This document shows, one piece after another, positions 36,778-46,152 of a stretch of 64,000 bases of DNA. The position numbers and the translations under genes were made by a program. The stretch comes from DATLLN01 sp963720885. GTDB taxonomy: Bacteria > Actinomycetota > Thermoleophilia > Gaiellales > JAICJC01. Where the stretch lies: NCBI GenBank assembly GCA_963720885.1, contig CAVRGW010000004.1, forward strand, positions 434,001 to 498,000, in the 5' to 3' direction. Each line of letters begins with the position of its first letter. The stretch's first letter is position 1. The notes under the pieces were generated by a model, which worked only from the letters and a program-made list of their open reading frames with translations, ran no database searches and was not told the origin of the DNA.

Positions 36778-37140
36778 GTGCCCAGCATCGGGGATCCGCT
36801 GAACGACCGCTCGTCAGGCACCGCCATCGTCGTGGCCCGCTACCGCGTCGCCGAGTACGGGAACTGGTTGGAGCGCTTCTCATCGCAGAATCCGCAGCGC
36901 GCGCTGGCCGGAGCCGCCGGCCATTCCATCTCAGTGTCGCTCGACGATCCGCGACGAGTCGAGGCGGTCGTCGAGTTCGTGTCCCTCGAATCGGCACGCA
37001 GATACGAGGAGTTTCTGTTACTGCCATCGACTCGGGATGGAGACCGACACGACGGCGTCGTCGAGCACGGGGCCGTATGGGTCGCGATCCGTTCGGAGCA
37101 TCGAGCCTACGCCGACCACACGGCGACGGACGATGCGTGA
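36778..37140 (+). CDS. Small alpha/beta-barrel-like hypothetical protein
   Basis: 120 aa from GTG 36778, 8 bases after a TACGAT -10 box. The pattern AIVVARYRVAEYGNWLERF, GHSISVSLDDPRRVEAVVEFVSLESARRYEEFL resembles dimeric ferredoxin-like (DABB/monooxygenase-like) folds that respond to or modify small molecules. No catalytic residues can be assigned. Likely leaderless. Confidence 0.65.
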   Translation: MPSIGDPLNDRSSGTAIVVARYRVAEYGNWLERFSSQNPQRALAGAAGHSISVSLDDPRRVEAVVEFVSLESARRYEEFLLLPSTRDGDRHDGVVEHGAVWVAIRSEHRAYADHTATDDA

Positions 37141-37280
37141 CGACGTTCGCGGCCGACGTTGATCCGTACGCCGACGCGGCGAGCATCATCGTCCCGACCG
37201 CTACGGTGAGTGCCGCCGACCATCCACCCCCGCACCGACCCTTCGCCACGCCCCTCCGATAGCGCAGTACGGTTTATCCG

Positions 37281-37331
37281 ATGACAGTACGCCAGATCCG
37301 CCCGGACGCTCCAGTGTCGACCCAAAGGTGA
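37281..37331 (+). CDS. 16-codon leader ORF before metallophosphoesterase
   Basis: ATG 37281 lies 7 bases after a TACGGT box (37268-37273) and the stop overlaps the next start as GTGA. The peptide is MTVRQIRPDAPVSTQR. It may be a coupling leader that allows translation of the GTG-started downstream gene from a leaderless transcript. Confidence 0.4.
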   Translation: MTVRQIRPDAPVSTQR

Positions 37332-38935
37332 GCAGCCACTCACAGCCGCCGATCGGACACGCTCCCCCGCTTCCCAGCAATGCGCGGCCCGGCAGCGGCA
37401 GTGCAGTGGTACGCGGGTCTTCAAGACCAGCGGCACGTGGTTGGTTGATCCACATGGCGACTGCGCTGTGGCTTCTGTGCGCGGCGACGGCCGGAATCCT
37501 GCTCGCCCTCCGTGCGTTCGGCGAGGCTGCATATCCGCTGGGACCGGCTCGCATCGAGGTGCGCACCGAGATCTCGACGAGCGGGACTGTGGATGCGTAT
37601 ATCCCGCTGGCGGACTGGGGCGTGCGCACCCATCCCTTCTCAGCGCCGATCAGCCTAAACGCAAGGCTGGTCGCGGTCGACCGCGAAGCCGCGAGGGGCG
37701 CCCTCCGGGCGCCTGGTGGCGCAAATGCTCGGCTGCGTTCGATTCAGAGCGATGTGCCCGGCGTCGCACGCTCTGCGCTGCGTCGCGCAGCTCTGGCCGC
37801 ACTACTCGGTGGCGCAGCGGGAGGGACGGTTGGTGGATTGTCGCTGGCTGCTGTGGGCAGGCGCCGCCTGCTGATCCCGGTGGGCACCATCGCGGGCGCC
37901 GGCATCGCCGGCATATTGATCGTAGGCTGTGGCTTGCTCCTTCGCTCTCCAGACTACGGAGCGTTCCGCACACCCACATTCTACGCTCACGGCGCGGAGC
38001 TTCCGAGGCTGCTCGCAGCGTCCGATTCGTTCTCAGTGGCCAGCGCTTCCTACGAGTCCAGCTACCAACAAGCTGTGGCTGGGCTCGACGCTCTGATCGG
38101 CGCGGCGGCGGGAGGGAAACCCGCCGCTGCCCGGTCGTTTCTGGTCGGCTCGGACATCCACGCGAACTGGCTGACGCTCCCGACGTTCTCCCAATTCGCC
38201 GACGACCGCCCAGTGTTCCTCGTCGGCGACTACTCTCAGCAAGGCACTCCGATCGAGGCGGCGATCGCCGACCAGGCCGCGGATCTCGGCCGTCCGGTCG
38301 TGGTGGTTTCCGGCAACCATGACACGCCAATCGTCATGCGCACCTTCGCACGTGCGGGAGCCGTAGTCGTTACACACAACGGGCGGCTGGATCCGTCTGG
38401 CCGAGTCCACGGCCCACCGGTGTTCACAGTCGCCGGCGTGCTCGTCGCCGGATACGAGGATCCTCTCGAGCGACAGGCCGGCAGCTATGGACATCGACTC
38501 GACTTCTCCCCGGCCGAGCTCGACGCCTACCGGGCAGCTGTCGAGCGGTGGTTCGATTCGCTGACCCCCCGACCGCAGATCGTCCTGGTGCACGATGCCC
38601 GTGTCGCGGGGACCTTAAGACTCCATGTCGCTGCTGAGAGCAAAGCGCCGCTGCTCATTCTCACCGGGCACGACCACCAGCAACACATCGATCGCACAGG
38701 CAACACGGTGGTTGTCGATGGCGGCACTCTGGGAGCCGGCGGGGTGTTCGGAGTCGGCACCCAGCAAGCTGGGTTCGCCCAGGTGTATCTCGACGATGAC
38801 GGCTGGCCAGCGGCGGTCGACCTGATCAGCGCGGACCCGATCACAGGAAACGCCAGCGCCCAACATCGAACACTGACAGAACACCCCATACCACCGCCCA
38901 CCGCACGAGACGAGTCGGGCGTTCCGACCACGTGA
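37328..38935 (+). CDS. Membrane-anchored calcineurin-like metallophosphoesterase
   Basis: 535 aa with two TM regions (WLIHMATALWLLCAATAGIL and a central pair LLIPVGTIAGAGIAGILIVG). The phosphoesterase domain in the second half has the ordered metal motifs: SDIHAN (DxH), GDY, SGNHD, LVHD and TGHDHQQH. The N-terminal 200 residues are an uncharacterised extracytoplasmic domain (AYPLGPARIEVRTE...). It likely cleaves a phosphoester outside the cell. Starts at GTG 37328, coupled to a 16-codon leader. Confidence 0.88.
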   Translation: MSSHSQPPIGHAPPLPSNARPGSGSAVVRGSSRPAARGWLIHMATALWLLCAATAGILLALRAFGEAAYPLGPARIEVRTEISTSGTVDAYIPLADWGVRTHPFSAPISLNARLVAVDREAARGALRAPGGANARLRSIQSDVPGVARSALRRAALAALLGGAAGGTVGGLSLAAVGRRRLLIPVGTIAGAGIAGILIVGCGLLLRSPDYGAFRTPTFYAHGAELPRLLAASDSFSVASASYESSYQQAVAGLDALIGAAAGGKPAAARSFLVGSDIHANWLTLPTFSQFADDRPVFLVGDYSQQGTPIEAAIADQAADLGRPVVVVSGNHDTPIVMRTFARAGAVVVTHNGRLDPSGRVHGPPVFTVAGVLVAGYEDPLERQAGSYGHRLDFSPAELDAYRAAVERWFDSLTPRPQIVLVHDARVAGTLRLHVAAESKAPLLILTGHDHQQHIDRTGNTVVVDGGTLGAGGVFGVGTQQAGFAQVYLDDDGWPAAVDLISADPITGNASAQHRTLTEHPIPPPTARDESGVPTT

Positions 38936-38959
38936 CTGGCTCGCCAATCGCAGCCTTTT

Positions 38960-38996
38960 TTTGAGGACTTGAGCGGATGCTCCGCCCGTCCTCAAA
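38960..38996. terminator. Hairpin after metallophosphoesterase
   Basis: TTTGAGGAC (38960-38968) pairs with GTCCTCAAA (38988-38996), with an inner GCGGA/TCCGC stem. No U-tract follows on the plus strand, so it is a terminator-like hairpin rather than a textbook intrinsic terminator. It separates the phosphoesterase from the convergent ATP-grasp gene. Confidence 0.5.
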
Positions 38997-39297
38997 CGAT
39001 CCTCACACTACACCGCAATACTCAAGAGAGTCGTCGAGAACTCCCCCCTACTCAACGACGCGTAAGTATCGCCAGGGGGCTCCGGCCCGGCGGTCAATGA
39101 AATGGGTCGGTTCCCCCTGAGCGATCGCGCCCAGGCGGTCGCGTTGGCCAAAACGAACGGACTCGGACTCGGGCTCGAGATTGCCGCCAGCGAGCGCATC
39201 CTGTCCATCCCCCGAGGACGCCGCCGCATCCTGGGCGGAGAATCGCGTATCCATGTGCTGAATGCGCGTTTCGAGCCTCAGCGGCGCGTTTCGAGCC
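38997..39297. other. Gene-free gap with 20-bp tandem repeat
   Basis: No supported gene. A 20-bp unit beginning GCGCGTTTCGAGCCTCAGC is repeated head-to-tail at 39264-39283 and 39284-39303, reaching the 3' end of the ATP-grasp gene. Confidence 0.5.
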
Positions 39298-40194
39298 TCA
39301 GCCGGCGCGACTGTGCGCGTAGTTGCGCGCGAGAACCGCCGTGGCGAGTCGCTCGACCGTCGATTCGGAGTCAGCCGCCCACCGCAGGTCGGGAGAGGTG
39401 TCCACGTCATAGACGGCGAGCTGCGTCTCAGGCCCGAATAGCAGGCGGACCGACGCCACCTGCGCGCCGACCGCGGCCGCGCAACGGAGTGCCATCGAGG
39501 CTACTGGTGGATGGATCGGAGCGTCGACGGCTGCTTGTGGTTCCCGGGAAGGCGCCTTGCCGTCGATCGACAGCAGGCGCACCGCCGTGGCGTCGCCCTC
39601 GACCACCAGCACGTCGGCGATACCGTCCGCTGCAGGCCACCGCGAGACGACGAAACCACTCGTGGCGAACCAGGGACGCTCGCGGGCGCGGCGCAGGACG
39701 TGGTCGAGCTCCGCCGATGTCGAGACGAACGCGGCTGGGAACTGCGGATCGTGGGCGGGAGCCCGAACGACCACCTCGAAGTGGTGCTCCCCTGCGAACC
39801 GGCGAGCGGCATCGGTGCTGGACAGCAGCCGGGTCGCCGGCTGCGGTACGCCGTCCGCTTCCAGCGCACGTGCGGTCAGCTCGGGGTGGCACGCGATCCA
39901 GACCGCGGACGGTGAGTTGAACATGAGGTCGCGACTCGCCTCCAGAGGGCGGAGCCGGTTGAACTCGTCAATGGGCCAACCCTCGTCATCGGTGAGTGCC
40001 CGCATGCATAGGAGTGTCGGCCCGCGAGGAGGAACATCCACCGCCCACGGATCCGCGACCGAGAGGTGGATGCCACGACGTGCCATCGCGCGGGTCAGCG
40101 CGCGGACACCGTGGGACGACGATCCCACGAGGGTCAGCGTGGGCTCGACCAGCGCCTTGTCCGATGCGCAACTCAAGGGCCTGGTGACGCTCAT
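39298..40194 (-). CDS. Predicted ATP-grasp-fold protein
   Basis: 298 aa starting at ATG 40194 in an ATGA overlap with the upstream 80-aa gene. An N-terminal alpha/beta part (LVGSSSHGVRALTRAMARRG; SVADPWAVDVPP) and a C-terminal YDVDTSPDLRW that parallels the 'DVNTSPSF' metal site of RimK/ATP-grasp ligases suggest a peptide- or amino-acid-ligating enzyme. The central substrate-binding loops are not clearly conserved, so this is a fold-level call. It may act on a product connected with the small coupled protein. Confidence 0.55.
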   Translation of the reverse strand: MSVTRPLSCASDKALVEPTLTLVGSSSHGVRALTRAMARRGIHLSVADPWAVDVPPRGPTLLCMRALTDDEGWPIDEFNRLRPLEASRDLMFNSPSAVWIACHPELTARALEADGVPQPATRLLSSTDAARRFAGEHHFEVVVRAPAHDPQFPAAFVSTSAELDHVLRRARERPWFATSGFVVSRWPAADGIADVLVVEGDATAVRLLSIDGKAPSREPQAAVDAPIHPPVASMALRCAAAVGAQVASVRLLFGPETQLAVYDVDTSPDLRWAADSESTVERLATAVLARNYAHSRAG

Positions 40195-40433
40195 GATCTC
40201 CTCGCGCGAAGCAGCACGTACCCTGCCGGCGTGATACGGAGACGCCGTCTGGCCGGGTCGACTGACTCCACCAGCGTCGCGGGCAAGAGCCCCTGCCGGT
40301 CGCCGATATCGATCGCGACCGAAGTCGGGGTGTCTGATCCGGCCGCGTACACCGGAGTGTCGACGTGGCCGACGACGAACTCGTCGACCATGACTTCATA
40401 TCGGTGGCAGTGACCCATCTGACGGTATCGCAT
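40191..40433 (-). CDS. 80-aa conserved hypothetical, upstream of ATP-grasp gene
   Basis: ATG 40433 lies 6 bases after a TAGTCT box, pointing to a leaderless transcript. Sequence: MRYRQMGHCHRYEVMVDEFV, then a beta-rich part and LRITPAGYVLLRARRS. Unrecognised. It could be the substrate (leader peptide or small protein) of the coupled ATP-grasp protein; that is speculation based on gene order only. Confidence 0.55.
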   Translation of the reverse strand: MRYRQMGHCHRYEVMVDEFVVGHVDTPVYAAGSDTPTSVAIDIGDRQGLLPATLVESVDPARRRLRITPAGYVLLRARRS

Positions 40434-40510
40434 GAACTCAGACTAGGCCAGGTCCGAGAGGGTTGGGTATCCGTTATCCGTGCGTTGCATGTTGGTGTGT
40501 GAGCAAATGC

Positions 40511-41200
40511 TCATGCAGGAACCAGCTTGTACCCGACTCCGCGCACCGTGAGCAGGCGCCGGGGCTCGCCCTGATCGGGCTCGATCTTGCGGCGGAGCGC
40601 CGCGACATGCACATCGCACGCACGCTCGTCGCCGATGTAGGTGCTCTGCCAGAGATGCTCCATGATCTGCCGGCGCGTGAACACGCGCTGAGGCTCGAGA
40701 GCCAAGTACGCCAACACACGAAACTCGGACGGCGTCAGGTGAATCGACTCGCCGTCGACAGCGACGGCGTGCTGCACCAGATCGATCGTGATGCCGCCGA
40801 CGCGAAGCACCTCGTGCCCCGTCGCCGACCGGTCGAGGTCGCGGCGACGCAGTAATGCCCGCACGCGGCTGGTCAGCTCGGCCATTGAGAAGGGCTTGCC
40901 GAGATAGTCGTCGGCTCCCATCTCGAGGCCGAGCACGCGGTCGACCTCCGAGTCGCGAGCGGTCAGCATGATGATTGGGACATCACTGCGTTGACGCAGG
41001 TCACGGCACAGGTCGACGCCCGAGCCGTCTGGCAGGATGACGTCAAGCAGGATCAGGTCGTACTCCTGCGACAACGCAAGCTCGAGCGCTTCCGTTGCCC
41101 TCGTGGCACGGTCGACGTCGAAACCGGCCTGCTCCATCGTGTAGGCGATGGCGTCCAAGATCCCAGGCTCGTCGTCGACTGCGAGCAACCGGCGGCTCAT
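40511..41200 (-). CDS. OmpR/PhoB-family response regulator
   Basis: 229 aa. Receiver: LLAVDDEPGILD, phospho-acceptor Asp in LILLDVILPDGSG, Thr in MLTARDS, Lys in YLGKPFSM. DNA-binding domain: LTPSEFRVLAYLALEPQRVFTRRQIMEHLW...VRGVGYKL. Its start overlaps the kinase stop (ATGA), so regulator and kinase are co-translated, but here the kinase gene is upstream on the minus strand. No target gene obvious. Confidence 0.93.
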   Translation of the reverse strand: MSRRLLAVDDEPGILDAIAYTMEQAGFDVDRATRATEALELALSQEYDLILLDVILPDGSGVDLCRDLRQRSDVPIIMLTARDSEVDRVLGLEMGADDYLGKPFSMAELTSRVRALLRRRDLDRSATGHEVLRVGGITIDLVQHAVAVDGESIHLTPSEFRVLAYLALEPQRVFTRRQIMEHLWQSTYIGDERACDVHVAALRRKIEPDQGEPRRLLTVRGVGYKLVPA

Positions 41201-42930
41201 CGTGCGTCGATCAGCTTCATGCGCACCGTCGTGCCACCTCCTTGCGGCGATTCGATCTCGACGTCACCGCCGAGTTCGCGAACGACCTCGCGGACGATCG
41301 CGAGACCGAGGCCGAACCCGGAATCGTCGCGGGCATCGCCACGATAGAAACGATCGAACACGCGTTCACGGTGCTCGTAGGGTATGCCCGCGCCCTGGTC
41401 ACGCACCTCGATCGACACCGAGCCCTCCGCTGCTCGAGCGGCGCTGACCGTCACCGGCCTCCCCGCCCCGTGCCGGACAGCGTTCGCGATCACGTTCGAG
41501 AGAAGCTGGTAGGCGAGGTCGCTCTGGCCGAGAAACTTCACATCCGTGCGGTGGCGGGCCACGAGTCTCGCCTCGTCTGGCCCAAGGCTGGCGATCACCT
41601 CGTCGAGCAGCGCCGAGAGATCAATCGCCGACAACTCAAGTGGTTCCTCGCCGGTCTGCGCGCGCGCCAGCACTAGCATCGACCGCGTCAACCGCCCGAG
41701 CCGCAGCGACTCCCTCTCGATGTTCATCAGGAACCGGTCGCGGATCTCCGGATCCTCGGCACCACCAGACCGGAGGATCTCGACGGCACCGGCGATCGCT
41801 GCGGTCGGGGTACGAAGTTCGTGCGCCGCGTTCGCCACGAACTCGCGCTCAGCCGCCTCCCGCCGCTCCCGCTCGGTGACGTCGCTCAGCACGAGTACGC
41901 AGCTCCCATTCGGCTCCGACGCCGGGATGCCGACGATCGAGTAGGTTCGCCGATCCCCGGCACTGACACGCGCCTCTGTCGGCCGCGCCGCCGGGGCGCA
42001 GAGTGCGCGCACCAGCGCGGACATGTCGATGTCCTGCCAGGGCTCGGGCAGCGGCGAGCCTGGGCTGAGCTGCCCCAGCCCGAGCATCCGCGCTGCGGCG
42101 GGGTTCGAGAGCCCGACCCGACCGTCCGCGCCGACGGTCACCACGCCCTCGTGCAGACGCTCCAGCAGCCGGCGCAGCCGGTCGCGCTCCGATTGCAGCC
42201 TCGAGAAGGAGTCGTCGAGCCTCTCGCGCATGGCGTCGACCGTCTCCGCGAGCTCGCCCAACTCGTCGTGAAACCCGGACGTGAGCGGCTGATCGAACCG
42301 GCCGCGCTCGATCTCCGCAGCGGCGTCCGCGATACGCCGGGTTCGACGGGTGATCAAGACCGACACGAGCAGGCCAGCGGTGGCACCGACCACGAACGCC
42401 AGAACCCCGGCCTCGACAACGCTCCTCCCAACGATCCCGATCTCCGCCGAAACATCCGTGCGCCGGTTGTATGCGAGCAACACGCCACCAGCCGGATTGT
42501 TGACCGGGAGCGCGACGACGGTGGCGTGCCCACCCGGCGCCGAGCTGATGTACCGCTGACCCCGGAGTGCACTGCCGACCGCCCCGCCGTGATTCGGCAC
42601 CGAGTCGAGCACGACGTCTCCCGACGCCGGTTGGCTCACTAGCTCTCCGCCGGCATCGAACAGAAACAGCGACAGCCCCTGCGCCGCTGCCGCGCTTCGC
42701 GTCGCGACGATCGGCCGGCTGGAGTCCGCGATCGTCGCAGCCGCGGCCACGCTCCGGCCGACGCTGACGTCCTCGGCACGCCCACGGAAGGCGTCGGCAG
42801 ACTGCGATCGCAGCACCTGGGCAGCGACGGCCGTGGTCATGCCTGCGATCAGCGCAAACGTGAGCGCAAGCCACCAGCGCATACTGAAGCCGCGCGGGCG
42901 CATCCGCGCCAGTATCGCCCAAACCTCCAA
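41197..42930 (-). CDS. Sensor histidine kinase with PAS domain
   Basis: 577 aa. TM1 (WWLALTFALIAGMTTAVAAQV), an extracytoplasmic sensor of about 130 residues, TM2 (VVEAGVLAFVVGATAGLLVS), HAMP linker, a PAS-like domain (LLERLHEGVVTVGADGRVG), H-box ANAAHELRTPTAA, N-box LLSNVIANAVRHG and G-box GFGLGLAIVREVV. Followed by its response regulator with ATGA overlap. Ligand unknown. Confidence 0.93.
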   Translation of the reverse strand: MEVWAILARMRPRGFSMRWWLALTFALIAGMTTAVAAQVLRSQSADAFRGRAEDVSVGRSVAAAATIADSSRPIVATRSAAAAQGLSLFLFDAGGELVSQPASGDVVLDSVPNHGGAVGSALRGQRYISSAPGGHATVVALPVNNPAGGVLLAYNRRTDVSAEIGIVGRSVVEAGVLAFVVGATAGLLVSVLITRRTRRIADAAAEIERGRFDQPLTSGFHDELGELAETVDAMRERLDDSFSRLQSERDRLRRLLERLHEGVVTVGADGRVGLSNPAAARMLGLGQLSPGSPLPEPWQDIDMSALVRALCAPAARPTEARVSAGDRRTYSIVGIPASEPNGSCVLVLSDVTERERREAAEREFVANAAHELRTPTAAIAGAVEILRSGGAEDPEIRDRFLMNIERESLRLGRLTRSMLVLARAQTGEEPLELSAIDLSALLDEVIASLGPDEARLVARHRTDVKFLGQSDLAYQLLSNVIANAVRHGAGRPVTVSAARAAEGSVSIEVRDQGAGIPYEHRERVFDRFYRGDARDDSGFGLGLAIVREVVRELGGDVEIESPQGGGTTVRMKLIDAR

Positions 42931-42957
42931 TCGCCGCCGTCTCGGGATCCGCTTCGG

Positions 42958-43293
42958 TTACGCCGTCGGCCTCAACGTGACCCGCCGTTGTGGACGATCG
43001 ATGCCGACGACGTCGCGGGTGGCGATTCGCATGCGCGATGGGAACAGCCGGCCAGGGGCTCGAACGAACAGATCCCTCGGCCCGTCCTCGACGCTCCCGG
43101 CGCCGGGCTCGACCAGCGTGCCGAGCCTAGCTCCGTCGCGCATCACCGTATACCCACCACAGGAGGCGAACTCCGCCGACCGCACCGCCGCGAGGGTCCT
43201 GAACAGGGACCGGGTCTCGCCGATCCGCGAGGGCGGCGCCGCCACCGGTTCCCGCCGCCGCGGACCGGCGCCACTGGTCATGGAGAGCATCAT
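42958..43293 (-). CDS. Hypothetical 111-aa protein upstream of the kinase operon
   Basis: From ATG 43293. The C-terminal half (RDGARLGTLVEPGAGSVEDG, PRDLFVRAPGRLF, RIATRDVVGI...RRVTL) resembles small PRC-barrel-like proteins. The N-terminus (MMLSMTSGAGPRRREP) is low-complexity and the start is uncertain. It may be co-transcribed with the two-component genes. Weak but plausible. Confidence 0.45.
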   Translation of the reverse strand: MMLSMTSGAGPRRREPVAAPPSRIGETRSLFRTLAAVRSAEFASCGGYTVMRDGARLGTLVEPGAGSVEDGPRDLFVRAPGRLFPSRMRIATRDVVGIDRPQRRVTLRPTA

Positions 43294-43660
43294 CGTGAGC
43301 ACACGTCTACTGTGGCGCCGGGCACCGAGCACCGGATGAAGGATCCATGAAGATACGCTCATGCGATACGCCGGAGGGGACTGCAGATCGGCTCCCTGCG
43401 GCCGGCATCAGCCGCCGGCGACTGCTGATGGGCCGCTGCGATTTTTTTCGCAAACGGCGTGGCTCGGCCTCTTCCAACCAGAACCGCAGTACGCCAAGGA
43501 TGCGGCCAGGCAAGGGAGGGCGGCGTGCTCACGCCGCCGAAAGACCTTCATTGCTCAACGCTGGGTTGGACGGAATTGCCCTTTGACGCGCCACCCACAT
43601 CAGCGCACCATGTTCATGATCGGTGACCCTCCCGGAACACGGTCGGGCTAGACTCGCAGG
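43294..43660. other. Gene-free intergenic stretch
   Basis: No gene supported on either strand; contains the leaderless promoter of the DUF2254 gene (TAGACT box 6 bases before ATG 43661) at its right end. Confidence 0.5.
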
Positions 43661-44920
43661 ATGTTCGAGGCGGTTGGCAACCGGGTTCGGTCCGTCGCGG
43701 ACGGATTCTGGCTGTTGCCCGGCCTAATCGCTTTCGGATTCGCTCTACTCGCGTTGGTGCTGGTTCGCATCGATCGCGGGCTGGAAACCGATCAGCTCGG
43801 CTTCACATTCGACGGTGACGCGGGCGCCGCCCGCGGCGCGCTCGAGACCGTGGCAGGTTCCCTGATCACTGTCGCCGGTCTCACATTCTCGCTCACGGTC
43901 GTTGTTTTCGTACTCGTGTCAGGCCAGTTCACGCCGCGGTCGGTGCCCGCGTTCCTCGCCGATCGGATCAATCAGATCACGGCCGGGACCTTCCTCGGCG
44001 TCTTCCTGTACTGCCTGCTCGTGTTGAGGACGGTACGAGACGGGGACGCGGCCGGGGTCGGCGGCTTCGTGCCGAAGCTGTCCGTCACTGTTGCCATTGC
44101 TCTCGCCTTGCTCGCAATAGCGCTGCTTCTGTTCTTTATCCACCACCTCGGTGATTCGATCCAGGCGTCAAGCATCGTGAGGCGGATCGGCCTCGACACG
44201 CTCAGGCGGATCGAGAACCTCGCGGATGACCCGCCGTTCCGCCTGGCGTTGCCGCCGGATCGGCCAGGCCTGGTGCGGCCGACCGCAGCCGGGTACGTAC
44301 GAAGCGTCGCGCTCGGCGAGATCGCAGGAGGCGTCGAGGAGCAGTACCTTGTGCGTGTGCCTGCTCGGGTGGGAGACTTCGTCACCAAGGAAGACACCCT
44401 GGCAGAGGTGTGGCCTGCCTCCGCCGCTGGGAGCTCAGCCGGGTGCATCCGGCAGAACATCGCGATCGGATCTGAGCGCGACCTGCACGAGGACGTACTC
44501 TACGGCGTCCGTCAGCTCGCTGAAATCGCGATGAAGGGTCTGTCGCCCGGCATCAACGACCCGTCGACTGCCGAGACGGCGATCGGATACCTGCGCGCGA
44601 TCCTCGAACAGCTTGCGCGGCGCCAGCTGCCCGCCGAGGTACTTCGCGGGAGCGTGCGTGCCTCCATGCATACCTTCGACGACTACCTCGACGGCGCATT
44701 CGAACAAGTGGGGCGCTACGCAGCACCCGACCCGAACGTCATCGTAACCGTTCTCAGAGCCCTCGCGCGGGTGGGGGATGCGGCCCGCGCCGCCGGGCGC
44801 CGAGACCGGATAATGCTCGTGCGCCAAGTCGCGCAGCGGGTCGCTGTGCCGGCGCTCGAAGATGCCCGCACAGCTCACGACCGCGAGCGCATCCAGTCCG
44901 CGCTCGCGCTTGCGTGCTAG
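43661..44920 (+). CDS. DUF2254 predicted membrane protein
   Basis: 419 aa from ATG 43661, 6 bases after a TAGACT box. Four TM helices in the first 170 residues (FWLLPGLIAFGFALLALVLV, SLITVAGLTFSLTVVVFVLV, GTFLGVFLYCLLVLRTV, VTVAIALALLAIALLLFFI), then a soluble domain with the family signature GYVRSVALGEI and DPSTAETAIGYLRAIL. The 'SGQFTPR' motif after TM2 is diagnostic. Function of the family is unknown. A hairpin follows its stop. Confidence 0.9.
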   Translation: MFEAVGNRVRSVADGFWLLPGLIAFGFALLALVLVRIDRGLETDQLGFTFDGDAGAARGALETVAGSLITVAGLTFSLTVVVFVLVSGQFTPRSVPAFLADRINQITAGTFLGVFLYCLLVLRTVRDGDAAGVGGFVPKLSVTVAIALALLAIALLLFFIHHLGDSIQASSIVRRIGLDTLRRIENLADDPPFRLALPPDRPGLVRPTAAGYVRSVALGEIAGGVEEQYLVRVPARVGDFVTKEDTLAEVWPASAAGSSAGCIRQNIAIGSERDLHEDVLYGVRQLAEIAMKGLSPGINDPSTAETAIGYLRAILEQLARRQLPAEVLRGSVRASMHTFDDYLDGAFEQVGRYAAPDPNVIVTVLRALARVGDAARAAGRRDRIMLVRQVAQRVAVPALEDARTAHDRERIQSALALAC

Positions 44921-44972
44921 CGAAGCGCCAGATGTTGTGAACGGATAGGGGTTCAACCGAGCCTTCGCTCAC

Positions 44973-45006
44973 GACAGGGAGTCGACGACCCCGACGACTC
45001 CCTGTC
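44973..45006. terminator. 12-bp stem-loop after DUF2254 gene
   Basis: GACAGGGAGTCG (44973-44984) and CGACTCCCTGTC (44995-45006) pair perfectly around a 10-base loop. It has no U-tract but is the strongest hairpin in the region and lies about 50 bases after the stop. Confidence 0.6.
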
Positions 45007-45024
45007 AGCGCGCGTACCCAGCGC

Positions 45025-45429
45025 GTGCGGCCAGGCTCGCACGGCAGTTCCGAACGATCCTACGGCGCGGACGCAGCCCCGGACAGGAAAGGCACCCAGG
45101 TCACACTCGCTCTCCTGGCTTCGTGCGGCCGCGGGTGCCACGCTGTTGAATGGGGCCGCTACTGGCTCTGGGAACTTCCGCCGCTGATCATCATCGCAAT
45201 GCTCCTCACCTGGGTCTGGGCCGCTGAGCGCCCCTTCGTTCTGGGCCGGCGAACTGCAAGGCCGCACGTGATGATCCCCTGGGTCGTCGCCGTACCGCTA
45301 CTCACCGCGTGCATTGCCGCAGCCAATCAGGAGCCGACCACTGTCGTCTGGCGCTCCGCGGCCACCATACTCGCCCCACTACTCGCATCACTCGCACTCG
45401 ACGCGACGGTCCGAGGCCGTGAACGGTGA
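45025..45429 (+). CDS. Possible small membrane protein
   Basis: 134 aa. From about residue 45 the sequence shows three hydrophobic segments (YWLWELPPLIIIAMLLTWVW, MIPWVVAVPLLTACIAA, SAATILAPLLASLALD). The first 40 residues are low-complexity. No family recognised and no ribosome-binding site; real only if the start is internal. Confidence 0.35.
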   Translation: MRPGSHGSSERSYGADAAPDRKGTQVTLALLASCGRGCHAVEWGRYWLWELPPLIIIAMLLTWVWAAERPFVLGRRTARPHVMIPWVVAVPLLTACIAAANQEPTTVVWRSAATILAPLLASLALDATVRGRER

Positions 45430-45975
45430 AGTGAGCGGCACCGGCACGGAGGGGTGGCCCGCATCACCCGTTTCCGGGTGGAAACTTGGTCGGTGGGCGT
45501 GGATCGAGCCAGTTGATCGAGGACGAGCTGTCGGCGATCGCACGCGGCGAGCACCTCGTGACCCTCGCATACGCGGAACGCCGCTGGCGCATGGGGCCTC
45601 AACCAGCACCTGTGCATGTTTCGGGCACGGCCGTGGGCGTCTGTGGGGGGGGTGGACTACATGCCCGTGTGGCAGTGCGCGGTGTCATAGCTCGCCCTGA
45701 GTTGGTCAGCGACGACCGCGCTTTCGAGGTCGAAGGAGACCTCCACCTCGCGCCGGCGCCGTACATCGACGAGCACGGCATCGGACAACGCGGCTGGGGC
45801 GGTCTGCTGACCCTCCCTCGTCGCGTGAAGATCGACGTCTCGCCGCTGCTGCGTCACCTGTTCCATGCCCGCGGCCCAGTCGTTCGATCATGCGCGACCT
45901 CGCCCGCCGCATCCACCCACTCCGATCGTCGACCTTATCGACGCCAGAACGCTCAACTTGACATAGGAGCAACAA
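45430..45975. other. No recognisable gene
   Basis: About 545 bases with conflicting open frames on both strands and no motif. Probably degenerate sequence left of the IS3 remnant. Confidence 0.45.
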
Positions 45976-46152
45976 CGCGATGGCCGAAGCCATCTTCGCC
46001 AACGCATCTTATGGTACATCGAGTGCTTCTACAACACCCGCCGCCGCCAGTCCAGCCTCGACGGCATCAGCCCCCAAACCTACGAACAGCGATACTACGA
46101 ACAGGCCAACGCGGCCTAAGACCTGGGTGTCAACCGAAGCGGGTCAACTCCA
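45976..46152 (+). mobile_element. IS3-family transposase remnant (OrfB C-terminus and right end)
   Basis: NAMAEAIFA (active-site Glu region of IS3 OrfB) is joined by a deletion to the conserved C-terminus WYIECFYNTRRRQSSLDGIS, followed by the IS right end containing GGGTCAACTCCA. The same C-terminus and end recur at 53043-53226. Non-functional. Confidence 0.85.
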
